Source: Candidatus Fonsibacter sp.
GTDB taxonomy: Bacteria > Pseudomonadota > Alphaproteobacteria > Pelagibacterales > Pelagibacteraceae
Assembly: GCA_009693745.1 (NCBI GenBank)
Contig: SHWR01000006.1
Coordinates: 1 to 29,696, forward strand
DNA length: 29,696 nt
Direction of reading: 5' to 3'
The notes beneath the pieces are model-generated. The model saw only the letters and a list, made by a program, of their open reading frames with translations. It did no database searches and was not told where the DNA came from. Made by a program: the position numbers and the translations under genes. Below are positions 22,739 through 29,696 of this stretch, in pieces (within the stretch, counting starts at the first letter, position 1; the number at the start of each line of letters is the position of its first letter).

Positions 22739-24235
22739 ATGTCCACACTAACAATGCCACCGGTTGATCAGTTCGTTTTAAATGATAAAGAAAAAATTGT
22801 TCGTCATTTAAAAAGATTTACGAATCCAATTAATATTATTTCAGATCCTGAAGGCATAACTCCGTATGAAACGGATGCATTAAGCGCTTATAAACAAAAA
22901 CCAATGGCCGTTGTTCTTCCTGAAAGTACAGAGGAAGTTAGTAATATTTTAAAATATTGCCATGAAAATAATATTAAGGTTGTTCCAAGAGGATCTGGCA
23001 CAGGACTTTCTGGCGGAGCATTACCTTTGGCAGACTGTGTTTTGTTAGGTCTGAGTAAATTCAATAAAATTTTAGAAATTGATTTTGAAAATAGATGCGT
23101 TGTTACTCAGCCTGGAGTTACAAATTTATCTCTAACAAAAGCAGTTGAACACAATGGCTTTTATTATGCGCCAGATCCTTCAAGCCAAATTGCTTGTTCA
23201 ATTGGCGGAAATATTGCCGAGAATTCTGGAGGTGTTCATTCTTTAAAATACGGAACCACAACTAATAACATTCTTGGCGTTGAAATTGTTTTGATGAATG
23301 GAACAATTATGAGATTTGGCGGAAAAAAATTAGAATCTGAAGGTTATGATTTATTAGGTTTAATCACAGGCTCAGAAGGCTTGCTTGGAGTTTTAACAGA
23401 GGTAACGGTTAAAATTTTAAAAAAACCACAGTCAGTCAAAGCTCTACTTTTAGGTTTTCAAAGCGTTGAAGATTCCGGTCAGTGCGTTTCAGATATTATT
23501 TCAGAAGGAATTATACCTGCGGGAATGGAAATTATGGATAAGCCTTTAATAAAAGCAACAGATAATTATGCTAAGGCCGGATATCCAAAAGACGTTGAAG
23601 CAATTTTAATTGTGGAGTTGGATGGCACGGAAAGCGAAGTAAATATTTTAATAAAAAGAGTAGAAGAAATCGCTAAGAAAAATAAATCATCTTATTTGTG
23701 CATAAGCAAGAATGATGAAGAGAGATTAAGATTTTGGCTAGGAAGAAAAGCTGCATTTCCGGCAATTGGAGATATGTCACCAGATTATTTATGTATGGAT
23801 GGAACTATTCCTAGAAAAAAATTAGCAGAAGTTTTGCGAGAAATTACTAAGCTTTCACAAAAACATGGTTTAAGAGTTGCAAATTGTTTTCATGCAGGAG
23901 ATGGAAATTTGCATCCGCTGATTATGTTTGATTCAAATATTAAGAGTGAATTAAAAAAAGCAGAAAAATTTGGTGCTGATATTTTAAAATATTGCGTAAA
24001 AGTAGGTGGCGTACTCACTGGAGAACATGGAGTTGGAATTGAGAAAAGAGATTTAATGTGCGAAATGTTTAACGATGAAGACATTCAACAACAACTAAAT
24101 ATTAAACAAGCGTTTGATGAGAAATCTCTTTTAAATCCAGGCAAGGTATATCCAATCCTTCATCGTTGTGCAGAAGGCGGAAAGATGCACGCTCATAAAG
24201 GAGACACAAAGTTTAAAGATATCCCAAGATTTTAA
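22739..24235 (+). CDS. glcD: glycolate oxidase subunit GlcD (FAD-linked)
   Basis: GlcD is the FAD-bearing catalytic subunit of membrane-associated glycolate dehydrogenase, oxidising glycolate (and often D-lactate) to the oxoacid. The 498-residue protein has the PCMH-type FAD site VPRGSGTGLSGGALP (82-96), the SIGGNIAENSGGVHSLKYG segment (154-172), then GSEGLLGVLTEVTVKI. The C-terminal FAD-oxidase domain shows CFHAGDGNLHP (His385, His392) and GEHGVGIEKR (428-437). Its length is normal. The stop shares one base with the glcE start, marking a coupled glcD-glcE-glcF unit. A 60-base leader separates it from the aminotransferase gene. Confidence 0.97.
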   Translation: MSTLTMPPVDQFVLNDKEKIVRHLKRFTNPINIISDPEGITPYETDALSAYKQKPMAVVLPESTEEVSNILKYCHENNIKVVPRGSGTGLSGGALPLADCVLLGLSKFNKILEIDFENRCVVTQPGVTNLSLTKAVEHNGFYYAPDPSSQIACSIGGNIAENSGGVHSLKYGTTTNNILGVEIVLMNGTIMRFGGKKLESEGYDLLGLITGSEGLLGVLTEVTVKILKKPQSVKALLLGFQSVEDSGQCVSDIISEGIIPAGMEIMDKPLIKATDNYAKAGYPKDVEAILIVELDGTESEVNILIKRVEEIAKKNKSSYLCISKNDEERLRFWLGRKAAFPAIGDMSPDYLCMDGTIPRKKLAEVLREITKLSQKHGLRVANCFHAGDGNLHPLIMFDSNIKSELKKAEKFGADILKYCVKVGGVLTGEHGVGIEKRDLMCEMFNDEDIQQQLNIKQAFDEKSLLNPGKVYPILHRCAEGGKMHAHKGDTKFKDIPRF

Positions 24236-25449
24236 TGTCAGAAATTTATTCGCCATCAAGCGAACATGAGGTTGCTGATTTTATAAAAAATTGCAATTCG
24301 CGAGAGATTCTAATTGAAATTATAGGGCATAACTCAAAATCAATCGGTAGATTAATCCAGTGTTCAAAATCTTTAAATTTAAAAAATTTAAGTGGAATTA
24401 TCGAATATTTTCCTGAAGAACTTTATATAAAAGTTAAAGCAGGAACGCCGCTCGCTTTAATTGAGACAGAGTTAGACAAAAAAAATCAAGAACTATCCTT
24501 TGAACCATCTGACATGGGATTTTTATATAATGGCAGGAGCAATAAAGGATCTGTCGGCGGAGCTGTAGCGTGTAATTTATCAGGATCGCGTAGATTTAGA
24601 GCGGGCGCTTTAAGAGATCATATTCTAGGATTTAGAGGAATAAATGGCAAAGGTGAAATTGTAAAATCCGGGGGGACCGTTGTTAAAAATGTAACAGGTT
24701 ACGATGTAAGCAAACTTATAACCGGATCGTATGGAACCTTAGTTGCTTTGACAGAGATTGTGTTGAAAGTTCAGCCAAAAAATGAAGAGAGCCAAACTTT
24801 ATTGGTTAATAATATTAATTTAAAGAAAGCTTTAAATATTTTTTCAAAATCAATGCAAACTTCCGTTGAAATTTCAGGAGCATGTTTTTACCCAGCAAAA
24901 ATGTCCAAGTTTTTTAAATTAAACGACCTAGACACAACAACTTCAATTGCTGCTATTCGTCTGGAAGGGCCGAAAATTTCAGTGGTTGAAAGAGTTAATA
25001 CTCTTAAAAAATTATTTGATGAATATAAAAAAACAATTTCAGTTCTTGAAAATTATCAATCAAGAATTTTTTGGCAAAACACAACAGATCTACAATTTTT
25101 TAACAATAGCGCAAATGTAGTTGTAAAAGTAATTTTACCACCCGTTAATACCGATCAGTTTATAAATAAATTTGAGAATGAAGAATTGAAATATGTAGTT
25201 GATTGGGCGGGTAATTTAATTTGGGCTGAAATACCAGAGAATGACAGCGTACTATTGAGACAATTAAGAACAGAAGTTATAAAACTTGGAGGCCATATGA
25301 CAATTATTAAGGCACCTAATCATGTGCGTATTAAAGAGGATTTTTTGACAACCGTTGATGAGAATATTAAAGTTTTATCTTTAAAGATTAAAGAAAGTTT
25401 TGACCCAAAGAAAATTTTAAATCCAGGAAAGATGTATTCAGGAATATAA
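24235..25449 (+). CDS. glcE: glycolate oxidase subunit GlcE (FAD-binding)
   Basis: GlcE is the second flavin-binding subunit of the GlcDEF complex. The 404-residue protein has the PCMH domain with GSVGGAVACNLSGSRRFRAG (about 104-123) and LRDHILGFRGINGKGEIVKS, then GGTVVKNVTGYDVSKLITGS, all typical of GlcE rather than GlcD. It ends in the family motif FDPKKILNPGKMYSG. The N-terminus (MSEIYSPSSEHEVADFIKN) is short. It overlaps both neighbours by one base, so translation of glcD, glcE and glcF is linked. Confidence 0.95.
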   Translation: MSEIYSPSSEHEVADFIKNCNSREILIEIIGHNSKSIGRLIQCSKSLNLKNLSGIIEYFPEELYIKVKAGTPLALIETELDKKNQELSFEPSDMGFLYNGRSNKGSVGGAVACNLSGSRRFRAGALRDHILGFRGINGKGEIVKSGGTVVKNVTGYDVSKLITGSYGTLVALTEIVLKVQPKNEESQTLLVNNINLKKALNIFSKSMQTSVEISGACFYPAKMSKFFKLNDLDTTTSIAAIRLEGPKISVVERVNTLKKLFDEYKKTISVLENYQSRIFWQNTTDLQFFNNSANVVVKVILPPVNTDQFINKFENEELKYVVDWAGNLIWAEIPENDSVLLRQLRTEVIKLGGHMTIIKAPNHVRIKEDFLTTVDENIKVLSLKIKESFDPKKILNPGKMYSGI

Positions 25450-26747
25450 TGCAAACAAATTTTACCAAAAAACAATTACAAGATAGCAATATTAGTTCAG
25501 CAGATGGAATTTTAAGAAAATGTGTGCATTGTGGATTTTGTAATGCAACTTGCCCAACTTATCAGATCGTAGGAGACGAGCTTGATGGTCCGCGTGGTAG
25601 AATTTATTTAATCAAAGATATGCTGGAAAATGAAAAACCAGCTAACGAAAAAATAGCAAAACACATTGATCGATGTTTATCATGTTACGCTTGCATGACT
25701 ACTTGTCCTTCAGGAGTTAATTATATGCATCTTGTTGATCATGCACGAAATCATATAGAAAAAACTTTTGTTAGACCTTTCTTTGATAGATTTATAAGAA
25801 ACTTGCTTTCCAAAATTTTACCAAGCCCAACTTTATTTAGAATAGCTGGTTATTCTGCAAGATTATTTTACCCATTTAGATTTTTATTTCCAAAAAAAAT
25901 TAAAAATATGCTGAAGTATATGCCAAATTCTTTTCCAGTATCTAGACAAGAAAATAAAGAAATATACACACCAGCCGGAAAGACCTATGCAAGAGTTGCT
26001 TTACTTACAGGCTGCGTACAAAGAGTTATTTCGCCACAAATTAATGATGCAACGATTGACATCTTGAACAGGCATGGTGTTGAAGTAATTGTGCCAAAAA
26101 AAGTGGATTGTTGTGGCTCATTAAATCATCATTTAGGTAAAGAAGAGCTTGCTCATAGGTCTTTCATAAACAATATTAATTCATGGTTTAAATGGTATGA
26201 AGAAAAAAATCTTGATGCAATTTTAGTAACCACTTCTGGCTGTGGGACTACTTTAAAAGATTATGGTTATATTTTTAGAGACCATCCAGATAAAGAACTT
26301 AGAAAAAAAGCAAAAATGGTCTCATCGCTTGCAAAAGATGTGACTGAATATTTAGGAAAAAATATTAAATTAAATTATATGAAAAAAGACAAAAAATTTA
26401 CAATTGCTTATCACTCCGCATGTTCAATGCAGCATGGGCAAAAAATACATAAACAACCAATGGATTTATTAAAAAAAACTGGCAATGAAATAGTTGAGAT
26501 ACCCGACGGTCATTTGTGCTGTGGATCGGCTGGAACTTATAATTTACTACAAGATGAAATGGCTGCAGAACTATTAAAAAGAAAAGTTTCAAATATTGAT
26601 AAAGTAAAACCTGATTTTATTTCAACTGGAAATATTGGTTGTATGACGCAGATTTCATCTGGAACAAAAATACCAATTGTTCATACCATCGAAATTTTAA
26701 ACTGGTATACAGGTGGAGAAAAACCCAAGGCAATTAATTTATTATGA
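25449..26747 (+). CDS. glcF: glycolate oxidase iron-sulfur subunit GlcF
   Basis: GlcF carries electrons from the flavin subunits toward the quinone pool. The 432-residue protein contains two 4Fe-4S cluster motifs: CVHCGFCNATCP (Cys25, 28, 31, 35) and CLSCYACMTTCP (Cys76, 79, 82, 86). Two CCG domains follow, with VDCCGSLNHH near 222 and HLCCGSAGTYNLLQ near 358. No membrane span is evident, consistent with peripheral attachment. The stop overlaps the next gene by four bases (ATGA), which places the hydroxyacid dehydrogenase in the same operon. Confidence 0.97.
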   Translation: MQTNFTKKQLQDSNISSADGILRKCVHCGFCNATCPTYQIVGDELDGPRGRIYLIKDMLENEKPANEKIAKHIDRCLSCYACMTTCPSGVNYMHLVDHARNHIEKTFVRPFFDRFIRNLLSKILPSPTLFRIAGYSARLFYPFRFLFPKKIKNMLKYMPNSFPVSRQENKEIYTPAGKTYARVALLTGCVQRVISPQINDATIDILNRHGVEVIVPKKVDCCGSLNHHLGKEELAHRSFINNINSWFKWYEEKNLDAILVTTSGCGTTLKDYGYIFRDHPDKELRKKAKMVSSLAKDVTEYLGKNIKLNYMKKDKKFTIAYHSACSMQHGQKIHKQPMDLLKKTGNEIVEIPDGHLCCGSAGTYNLLQDEMAAELLKRKVSNIDKVKPDFISTGNIGCMTQISSGTKIPIVHTIEILNWYTGGEKPKAINLL

Positions 26748-27700
26748 AGAAAAAGATTTTAGTTACTAAAAATTTATTAAAAGAAACAGAAGAGCGTGTT
26801 CAGAAATTATTTGATGCAAAATTAAATAAAGAAGAAAAACCTTATACAACCGATGATATTATTGAGTTTTCCAAGGACTGTGATGGAATTTTATCTTTTA
26901 GCTCAGACAAAATAGATTCTGCGGCTATTAATAAATTATCAGATAAAGTAAAAATTATCGCAAACTATGCGGTTGGGTTTGGAAATATCGATGCTAATGC
27001 TGCAGCAAAAAAAGGAATAGTTGTAACCAATACTCCAGAAGTTTTATCAGAAGCAACCGCTGATATTTCTATTCTTCTTTTGTTAGGAGCATCAAGAAGA
27101 GCTTATGAGGGAAGAAAATTTGCGGAAGAACAAAGTTGGAGTTGGAAAACTGACTTTTTACTTGGCAAGCAAATGTCTAATAGAAAATTAGGAATTCTTG
27201 GAATGGGAAGAATTGGCAGAGCAGTTGCAAAACGTGCTCGAGGTTTTGGTATGGAAATTCATTATCATAACAGAACTAAATTGGCCGCTCATTTAGAAGA
27301 GGGAGTAACTTATCACGATAATATTAAATCGTTATTTAATAACAGTGAATTCCTATCTATTAATTGTCCTGCAACTAAAGAGACTACTAACTTAGTTAAT
27401 GAACAATCAATTAATTATTTACCCGATGGTGTCGTTGTTACGAATGCAGCGAGAGGAGATATTATTGATGATACTGCTATGATTAAAGCAATGAAAAGCG
27501 GGAAAGTTTTTGCTTTAGGATTGGACGTTTATAATGGTGAACCAAAAATTAATCCTGAATATTTAAAATTAAATAATCTTTTTTTACTTCCCCATCTCGG
27601 TAGTGCAACCGTTAGAACCAGAATTGATATGGGAGATAGAGCAATCGATAATTTAGAAAATTTCTTTAATAATAAAAAACCTAAAGATCAGGTTAATTAA
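26744..27700 (+). CDS. D-2-hydroxyacid dehydrogenase (glyoxylate/hydroxypyruvate reductase type)
   Basis: A 318-residue NAD(P)-dependent enzyme of the D-isomer-specific 2-hydroxyacid dehydrogenase family. It has NYAVGFGNID (74-83), the Rossmann motif LGILGMGRIGRAVAKRARGF (149-168), and the catalytic triad Arg237 (TNAARGDIID), Glu266 (DVYNGEP) and His284 (LLPHLGSAT). After the second beta strand the sequence reads YHNRTK, with Asn-Arg where NAD-specific enzymes have an acidic residue, which favours NADPH. Coupled to glcF by a four-base overlap, it is best read as a glyoxylate or hydroxypyruvate reductase; formate or phosphoglycerate specificity is not suggested. Its stop overlaps the stop of terC. 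Confidence 0.92.
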   Translation: MKKKILVTKNLLKETEERVQKLFDAKLNKEEKPYTTDDIIEFSKDCDGILSFSSDKIDSAAINKLSDKVKIIANYAVGFGNIDANAAAKKGIVVTNTPEVLSEATADISILLLLGASRRAYEGRKFAEEQSWSWKTDFLLGKQMSNRKLGILGMGRIGRAVAKRARGFGMEIHYHNRTKLAAHLEEGVTYHDNIKSLFNNSEFLSINCPATKETTNLVNEQSINYLPDGVVVTNAARGDIIDDTAMIKAMKSGKVFALGLDVYNGEPKINPEYLKLNNLFLLPHLGSATVRTRIDMGDRAIDNLENFFNNKKPKDQVN

Positions 27701-28305
27701 AGGTATTTAGCAATCAATACTATTGAGTCGTCGTAGATAAGTACTGCAGCAACCCACAAGATTGTAAATAATCCAATCCAAGCAATCCATTTGAATTTTT
27801 TAATATAAATTGAGATAAAATTGGCAAGTGTTGCCATGATAAGAATTGAAAGAGTTAAACCAAATACAAGCGCCCAGTAATGACCTTTTGCAGCACCAGC
27901 AACTCCTAAAACATTATCCAAACTTAAAGTGAAATCAGCTACAGCAACTGTTAAGATTGCTTTGCTTAATTTAGATCTTTCAGTTTCTTTGACTGCAAAC
28001 TTATTATTGTCGTCACTTTCTTTTTCTTTAATAACATCTTGGTAAAGTTTGTAGACAATCCAAAGCAATAATATTCCGCCAATTAATTTTACACCTTCAA
28101 ACTGAAATAAAAAAGTTACAATTGCTGTAAAAACTAATCTCATGACAACAGCCACAAGAGTCCCATAAATTAATATTTTTTTTCTTAAAGAACCTTCAAA
28201 TTGAGAAGCAACCATTCCAATCACAATGGCATTGTCGCCAGACAAAATTACATTAATCCCAACTATCTGTAAGAAAATTATAGTTTCCTGAGAAAAAATA
28301 TTCAT
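27697..28305 (-). CDS. TerC/YjbE family integral membrane protein
   Basis: A 202-residue protein with about six or seven membrane spans. It shows the two conserved acidic motifs of the TerC superfamily: NVILSGDNAIVIGM (Asp24) and DFTLSLDNVLGVAGA (Asp124, Asp130), with a charged cytoplasmic loop (about 92-114) between. The length and layout fit the YjbE subgroup, whose members are associated with metal (particularly Mn2+) export under yybP-ykoY control in some bacteria. No such riboswitch is recognisable in the upstream bases. It is convergent with the reductase gene, and the two TAA stops overlap within the palindrome TTAA. The symbol is withheld because the substrate is not known. Confidence 0.9.
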   Translation of the reverse strand: MNIFSQETIIFLQIVGINVILSGDNAIVIGMVASQFEGSLRKKILIYGTLVAVVMRLVFTAIVTFLFQFEGVKLIGGILLLWIVYKLYQDVIKEKESDDNNKFAVKETERSKLSKAILTVAVADFTLSLDNVLGVAGAAKGHYWALVFGLTLSILIMATLANFISIYIKKFKWIAWIGLFTILWVAAVLIYDDSIVLIAKYL

Positions 28306-28422
28306 TTTTATTTAATTATCATTATTCAGGTAAATTAATTTAATACTAATAAATAAAAGTAAATTTATATTTTTTATTACAACCAAGAGTAGTGTTGATT
28401 AGTCATTCTATGCATATTTTTA

Positions 28423-28457
28423 AGATGTTTTTTTTAGAGACTCTAACATCTGTTTTT
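28423..28457 (+). promoter_or_regulatory. hairpin with T-run in the dctP leader
   Basis: AGATGTT (28423-28429) and AACATCT (28445-28451) are exact reverse complements, with AGA and TCT as a possible inner pair, and GTTTTT follows at once. On the plus strand this has the form of a weak intrinsic terminator or attenuator 44 bases before the dctP ATG. The 195 bases between terC and dctP contain no other feature I can support, and the dctP promoter must lie here. The stem has few G/C pairs, so the call is tentative. Confidence 0.4.
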
Positions 28458-28500
28458 GCTTTAATTGCTTCCAGTTAATTAACTAAATAAGGGAATATAA

Positions 28501-29670
28501 ATGACAAAACTAAAAGACGAAGTTACATCATTGGAGTCTAAAAAAACTTCAAGACGTAAGTTTTTCAAAGCTGCCGCAGCTACAGGTGCTGTTGCCGCTG
28601 CTTCTCTTGCAATGCCAAATATTTCGGTTGCGCAAGGAACAGTCACTCTAAAAATGCAAACAGCTTGGGGCCCTGCAGATGCAGACCCATTTTTTGAGAT
28701 GGCAAAAGATTATGGCACGAGAGTAAATCAACTTTCTGGCGGATCTTTAAAATTAGAAGTTTTAGCCGTTAACGCAGTTTTAAAAACAGCTGAAATTGCA
28801 GACGGAGTTAGCACTGGCGTTGTAGATGCTGGTCACTCTGTTACTGCATATTGGTATGGTAAAAATGCATCATCATCATTATTTGGAACAGGACCTTCTT
28901 ACGGTTTCTCTTCTCAAGAATTGATGGGATGGATTGAGTACGGTGGAGGAAGAGCATTGTATGAAAAAACTTTAGCAGCAACTAAATTAGATGTTGTTGG
29001 TTTTTTTGCGATGCCAATGCCAGCTCAACCATTTGGTTGGTTTAAAAAAGAAATTAAATCTTTAGCTGACATTAAAGGTATTAAATACCGAACAGTAGGA
29101 CTTGCTACAAACGTTCTACAAGGTATTGGTATGACAGTACTTCAATTACCAGGTGGAGAAATCCAACCAGGAATGAAAACTGGTCTTATCGATGCTGCGG
29201 AATTTAACAACCCTTCATCTGATAAAAACTTTGGTATGCAAGACGTTGCTAAGTTTTATCACTTAGGAAGTTTTCACCAATCACAAGAGATGTTTGAGAT
29301 AACTTTTAATAAGAAAAAATTTAATAGTTTATCTAAACAGCACCAAGATATTTTGAGAATTGCTGCCGAAGCTGCAAACTCAGATAACTATTGGAAAATG
29401 ACAAAACGATACGCTGATGATCTAGTAAAACTAGTTAAAGATTCAGGTGTAAAAGTTGTTGTAACTCCAAAAGATATCTTGGCTGAACAAATGAAATCTT
29501 GGGATAAAGTAGTTGCTGATTTCAGCGCAAAAGATGCTTTATTTAAAGAAATCATTGATTCACAAAAACGATATGCAAAAGTAGTTATGTCATATCTTCT
29601 TATGAATCAGCCAGATTATGCTATTGGTTTCAGAAATACCTTTGGCGATCCAGCTAAAGCTATTGCATAG
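28501..29670 (+). CDS. dctP: TRAP transporter substrate-binding protein, DctP/TakP type
   Basis: A 389-residue periplasmic binding protein that delivers an organic acid to a TRAP membrane permease. The N-terminus carries a twin-arginine signal (SRRKFFK at 17-23, then an alanine-rich hydrophobic stretch, probable cut after Ala44). The mature part starts TVTLKMQTAWGP and includes the conserved GIKYRTVG with Arg197, the family's carboxylate-binding arginine, and GGEIQPGMKTGLIDAAEFNN. The FGTGPSYGF and GWIEYGGG segments resemble oxoacid-binding TakP rather than sialic acid or ectoine types, but the ligand is uncertain. AAGGGA six bases before the ATG is one of the best ribosome-binding sites in the window, fitting high expression. 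The permease genes are not in the window. Confidence 0.94.
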   Translation: MTKLKDEVTSLESKKTSRRKFFKAAAATGAVAAASLAMPNISVAQGTVTLKMQTAWGPADADPFFEMAKDYGTRVNQLSGGSLKLEVLAVNAVLKTAEIADGVSTGVVDAGHSVTAYWYGKNASSSLFGTGPSYGFSSQELMGWIEYGGGRALYEKTLAATKLDVVGFFAMPMPAQPFGWFKKEIKSLADIKGIKYRTVGLATNVLQGIGMTVLQLPGGEIQPGMKTGLIDAAEFNNPSSDKNFGMQDVAKFYHLGSFHQSQEMFEITFNKKKFNSLSKQHQDILRIAAEAANSDNYWKMTKRYADDLVKLVKDSGVKVVVTPKDILAEQMKSWDKVVADFSAKDALFKEIIDSQKRYAKVVMSYLLMNQPDYAIGFRNTFGDPAKAIA

Positions 29671-29696
29671 TAAAAATTAAATTTTTAAACATAAGC

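Noticed and set aside
28306..28500. Possible yybP-ykoY riboswitch for terC or a glycine-type riboswitch for dctP
   Set aside because: I could not find the conserved loops of either class; only the short hairpin at 28423-28451 is evident.
1..29696. Mobile elements, CRISPR arrays, tRNA or rRNA genes
   Set aside because: No transposase or integrase, no regularly spaced repeats, and no cloverleaf or rRNA-like stretches were seen by eye; a tRNA or covariance-model scan was not possible.

Overview
The window looks like a piece of a streamlined marine alphaproteobacterial genome, most likely a SAR11 (Pelagibacterales) relative. The DNA is visibly AT-rich, genes are packed with gaps of tens of bases or with 1-17 base overlaps, and the content is typical: a TRAP substrate-binding protein, a GlcDEF glycolate module, HspQ, IalB, DUF2794, DUF1674, and hemC/hemD divergent from tsaD. 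Taxonomy is inferred from style and protein families, not from a search. I see no insertion sequences, phage genes, CRISPR arrays, rRNA or tRNA, so this reads as ordinary core chromosome.

Layout. 1-2703 (minus): the start of rpe, a small unknown membrane protein, and a two-subunit VC_2705-type sodium:solute symporter. 2815-3610 (plus): an unrecognised conserved protein and a 55-residue DUF1674/SDHAF4-like protein. 3612-7156 (minus): acs, an EVE-domain protein, tsaD. 7233-9729 (plus): hemC, hemD, folD. 9730-12472 (minus): argG, an IalB-like protein, a Tas-like aldo/keto reductase. 12582-13322 (plus): a Bax-inhibitor-1 protein. 13347-14375 (minus): yciB, DUF2794 and a 46-residue DUF2256 zinc-ribbon protein. 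14359-15496 (plus): DUF3108 and hspQ. 15667-19799 (plus): cytochrome c maturation genes ccmC, D, E, F, G, H. 19848-20351 (plus): a PagL-like barrel. 20361-27700 (plus): an FMN alpha-hydroxyacid oxidase, an aminotransferase, glcD, glcE, glcF and a hydroxyacid reductase. 27697-28305 (minus): a TerC/YjbE-like protein. 28501-29670 (plus): a DctP protein with a twin-arginine signal.

How the genes work together. The symporter and Acs would form an acetate uptake and activation route, although the symporter substrate is only inferred. The 20361-27700 block is a two-carbon hydroxyacid hub: glycolate (or a similar acid) is oxidised by two unrelated enzyme types, an aminotransferase could turn the oxoacid into an amino acid, and a reductase could run the reverse step. 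The ccm run supplies haem handling for c-type cytochromes but lacks ccmA, ccmB and ccmI here.

I found no clearly new system. The items most worth a second look are two short genes (DUF1674 and DUF2256), the head-to-head overlap of yciB and the DUF3108 gene, a 12-bp perfect inverted repeat ahead of ccmC, an EF-hand-like loop inside the symporter, and a PagL-like protein that seems to lack the family's catalytic glutamate.
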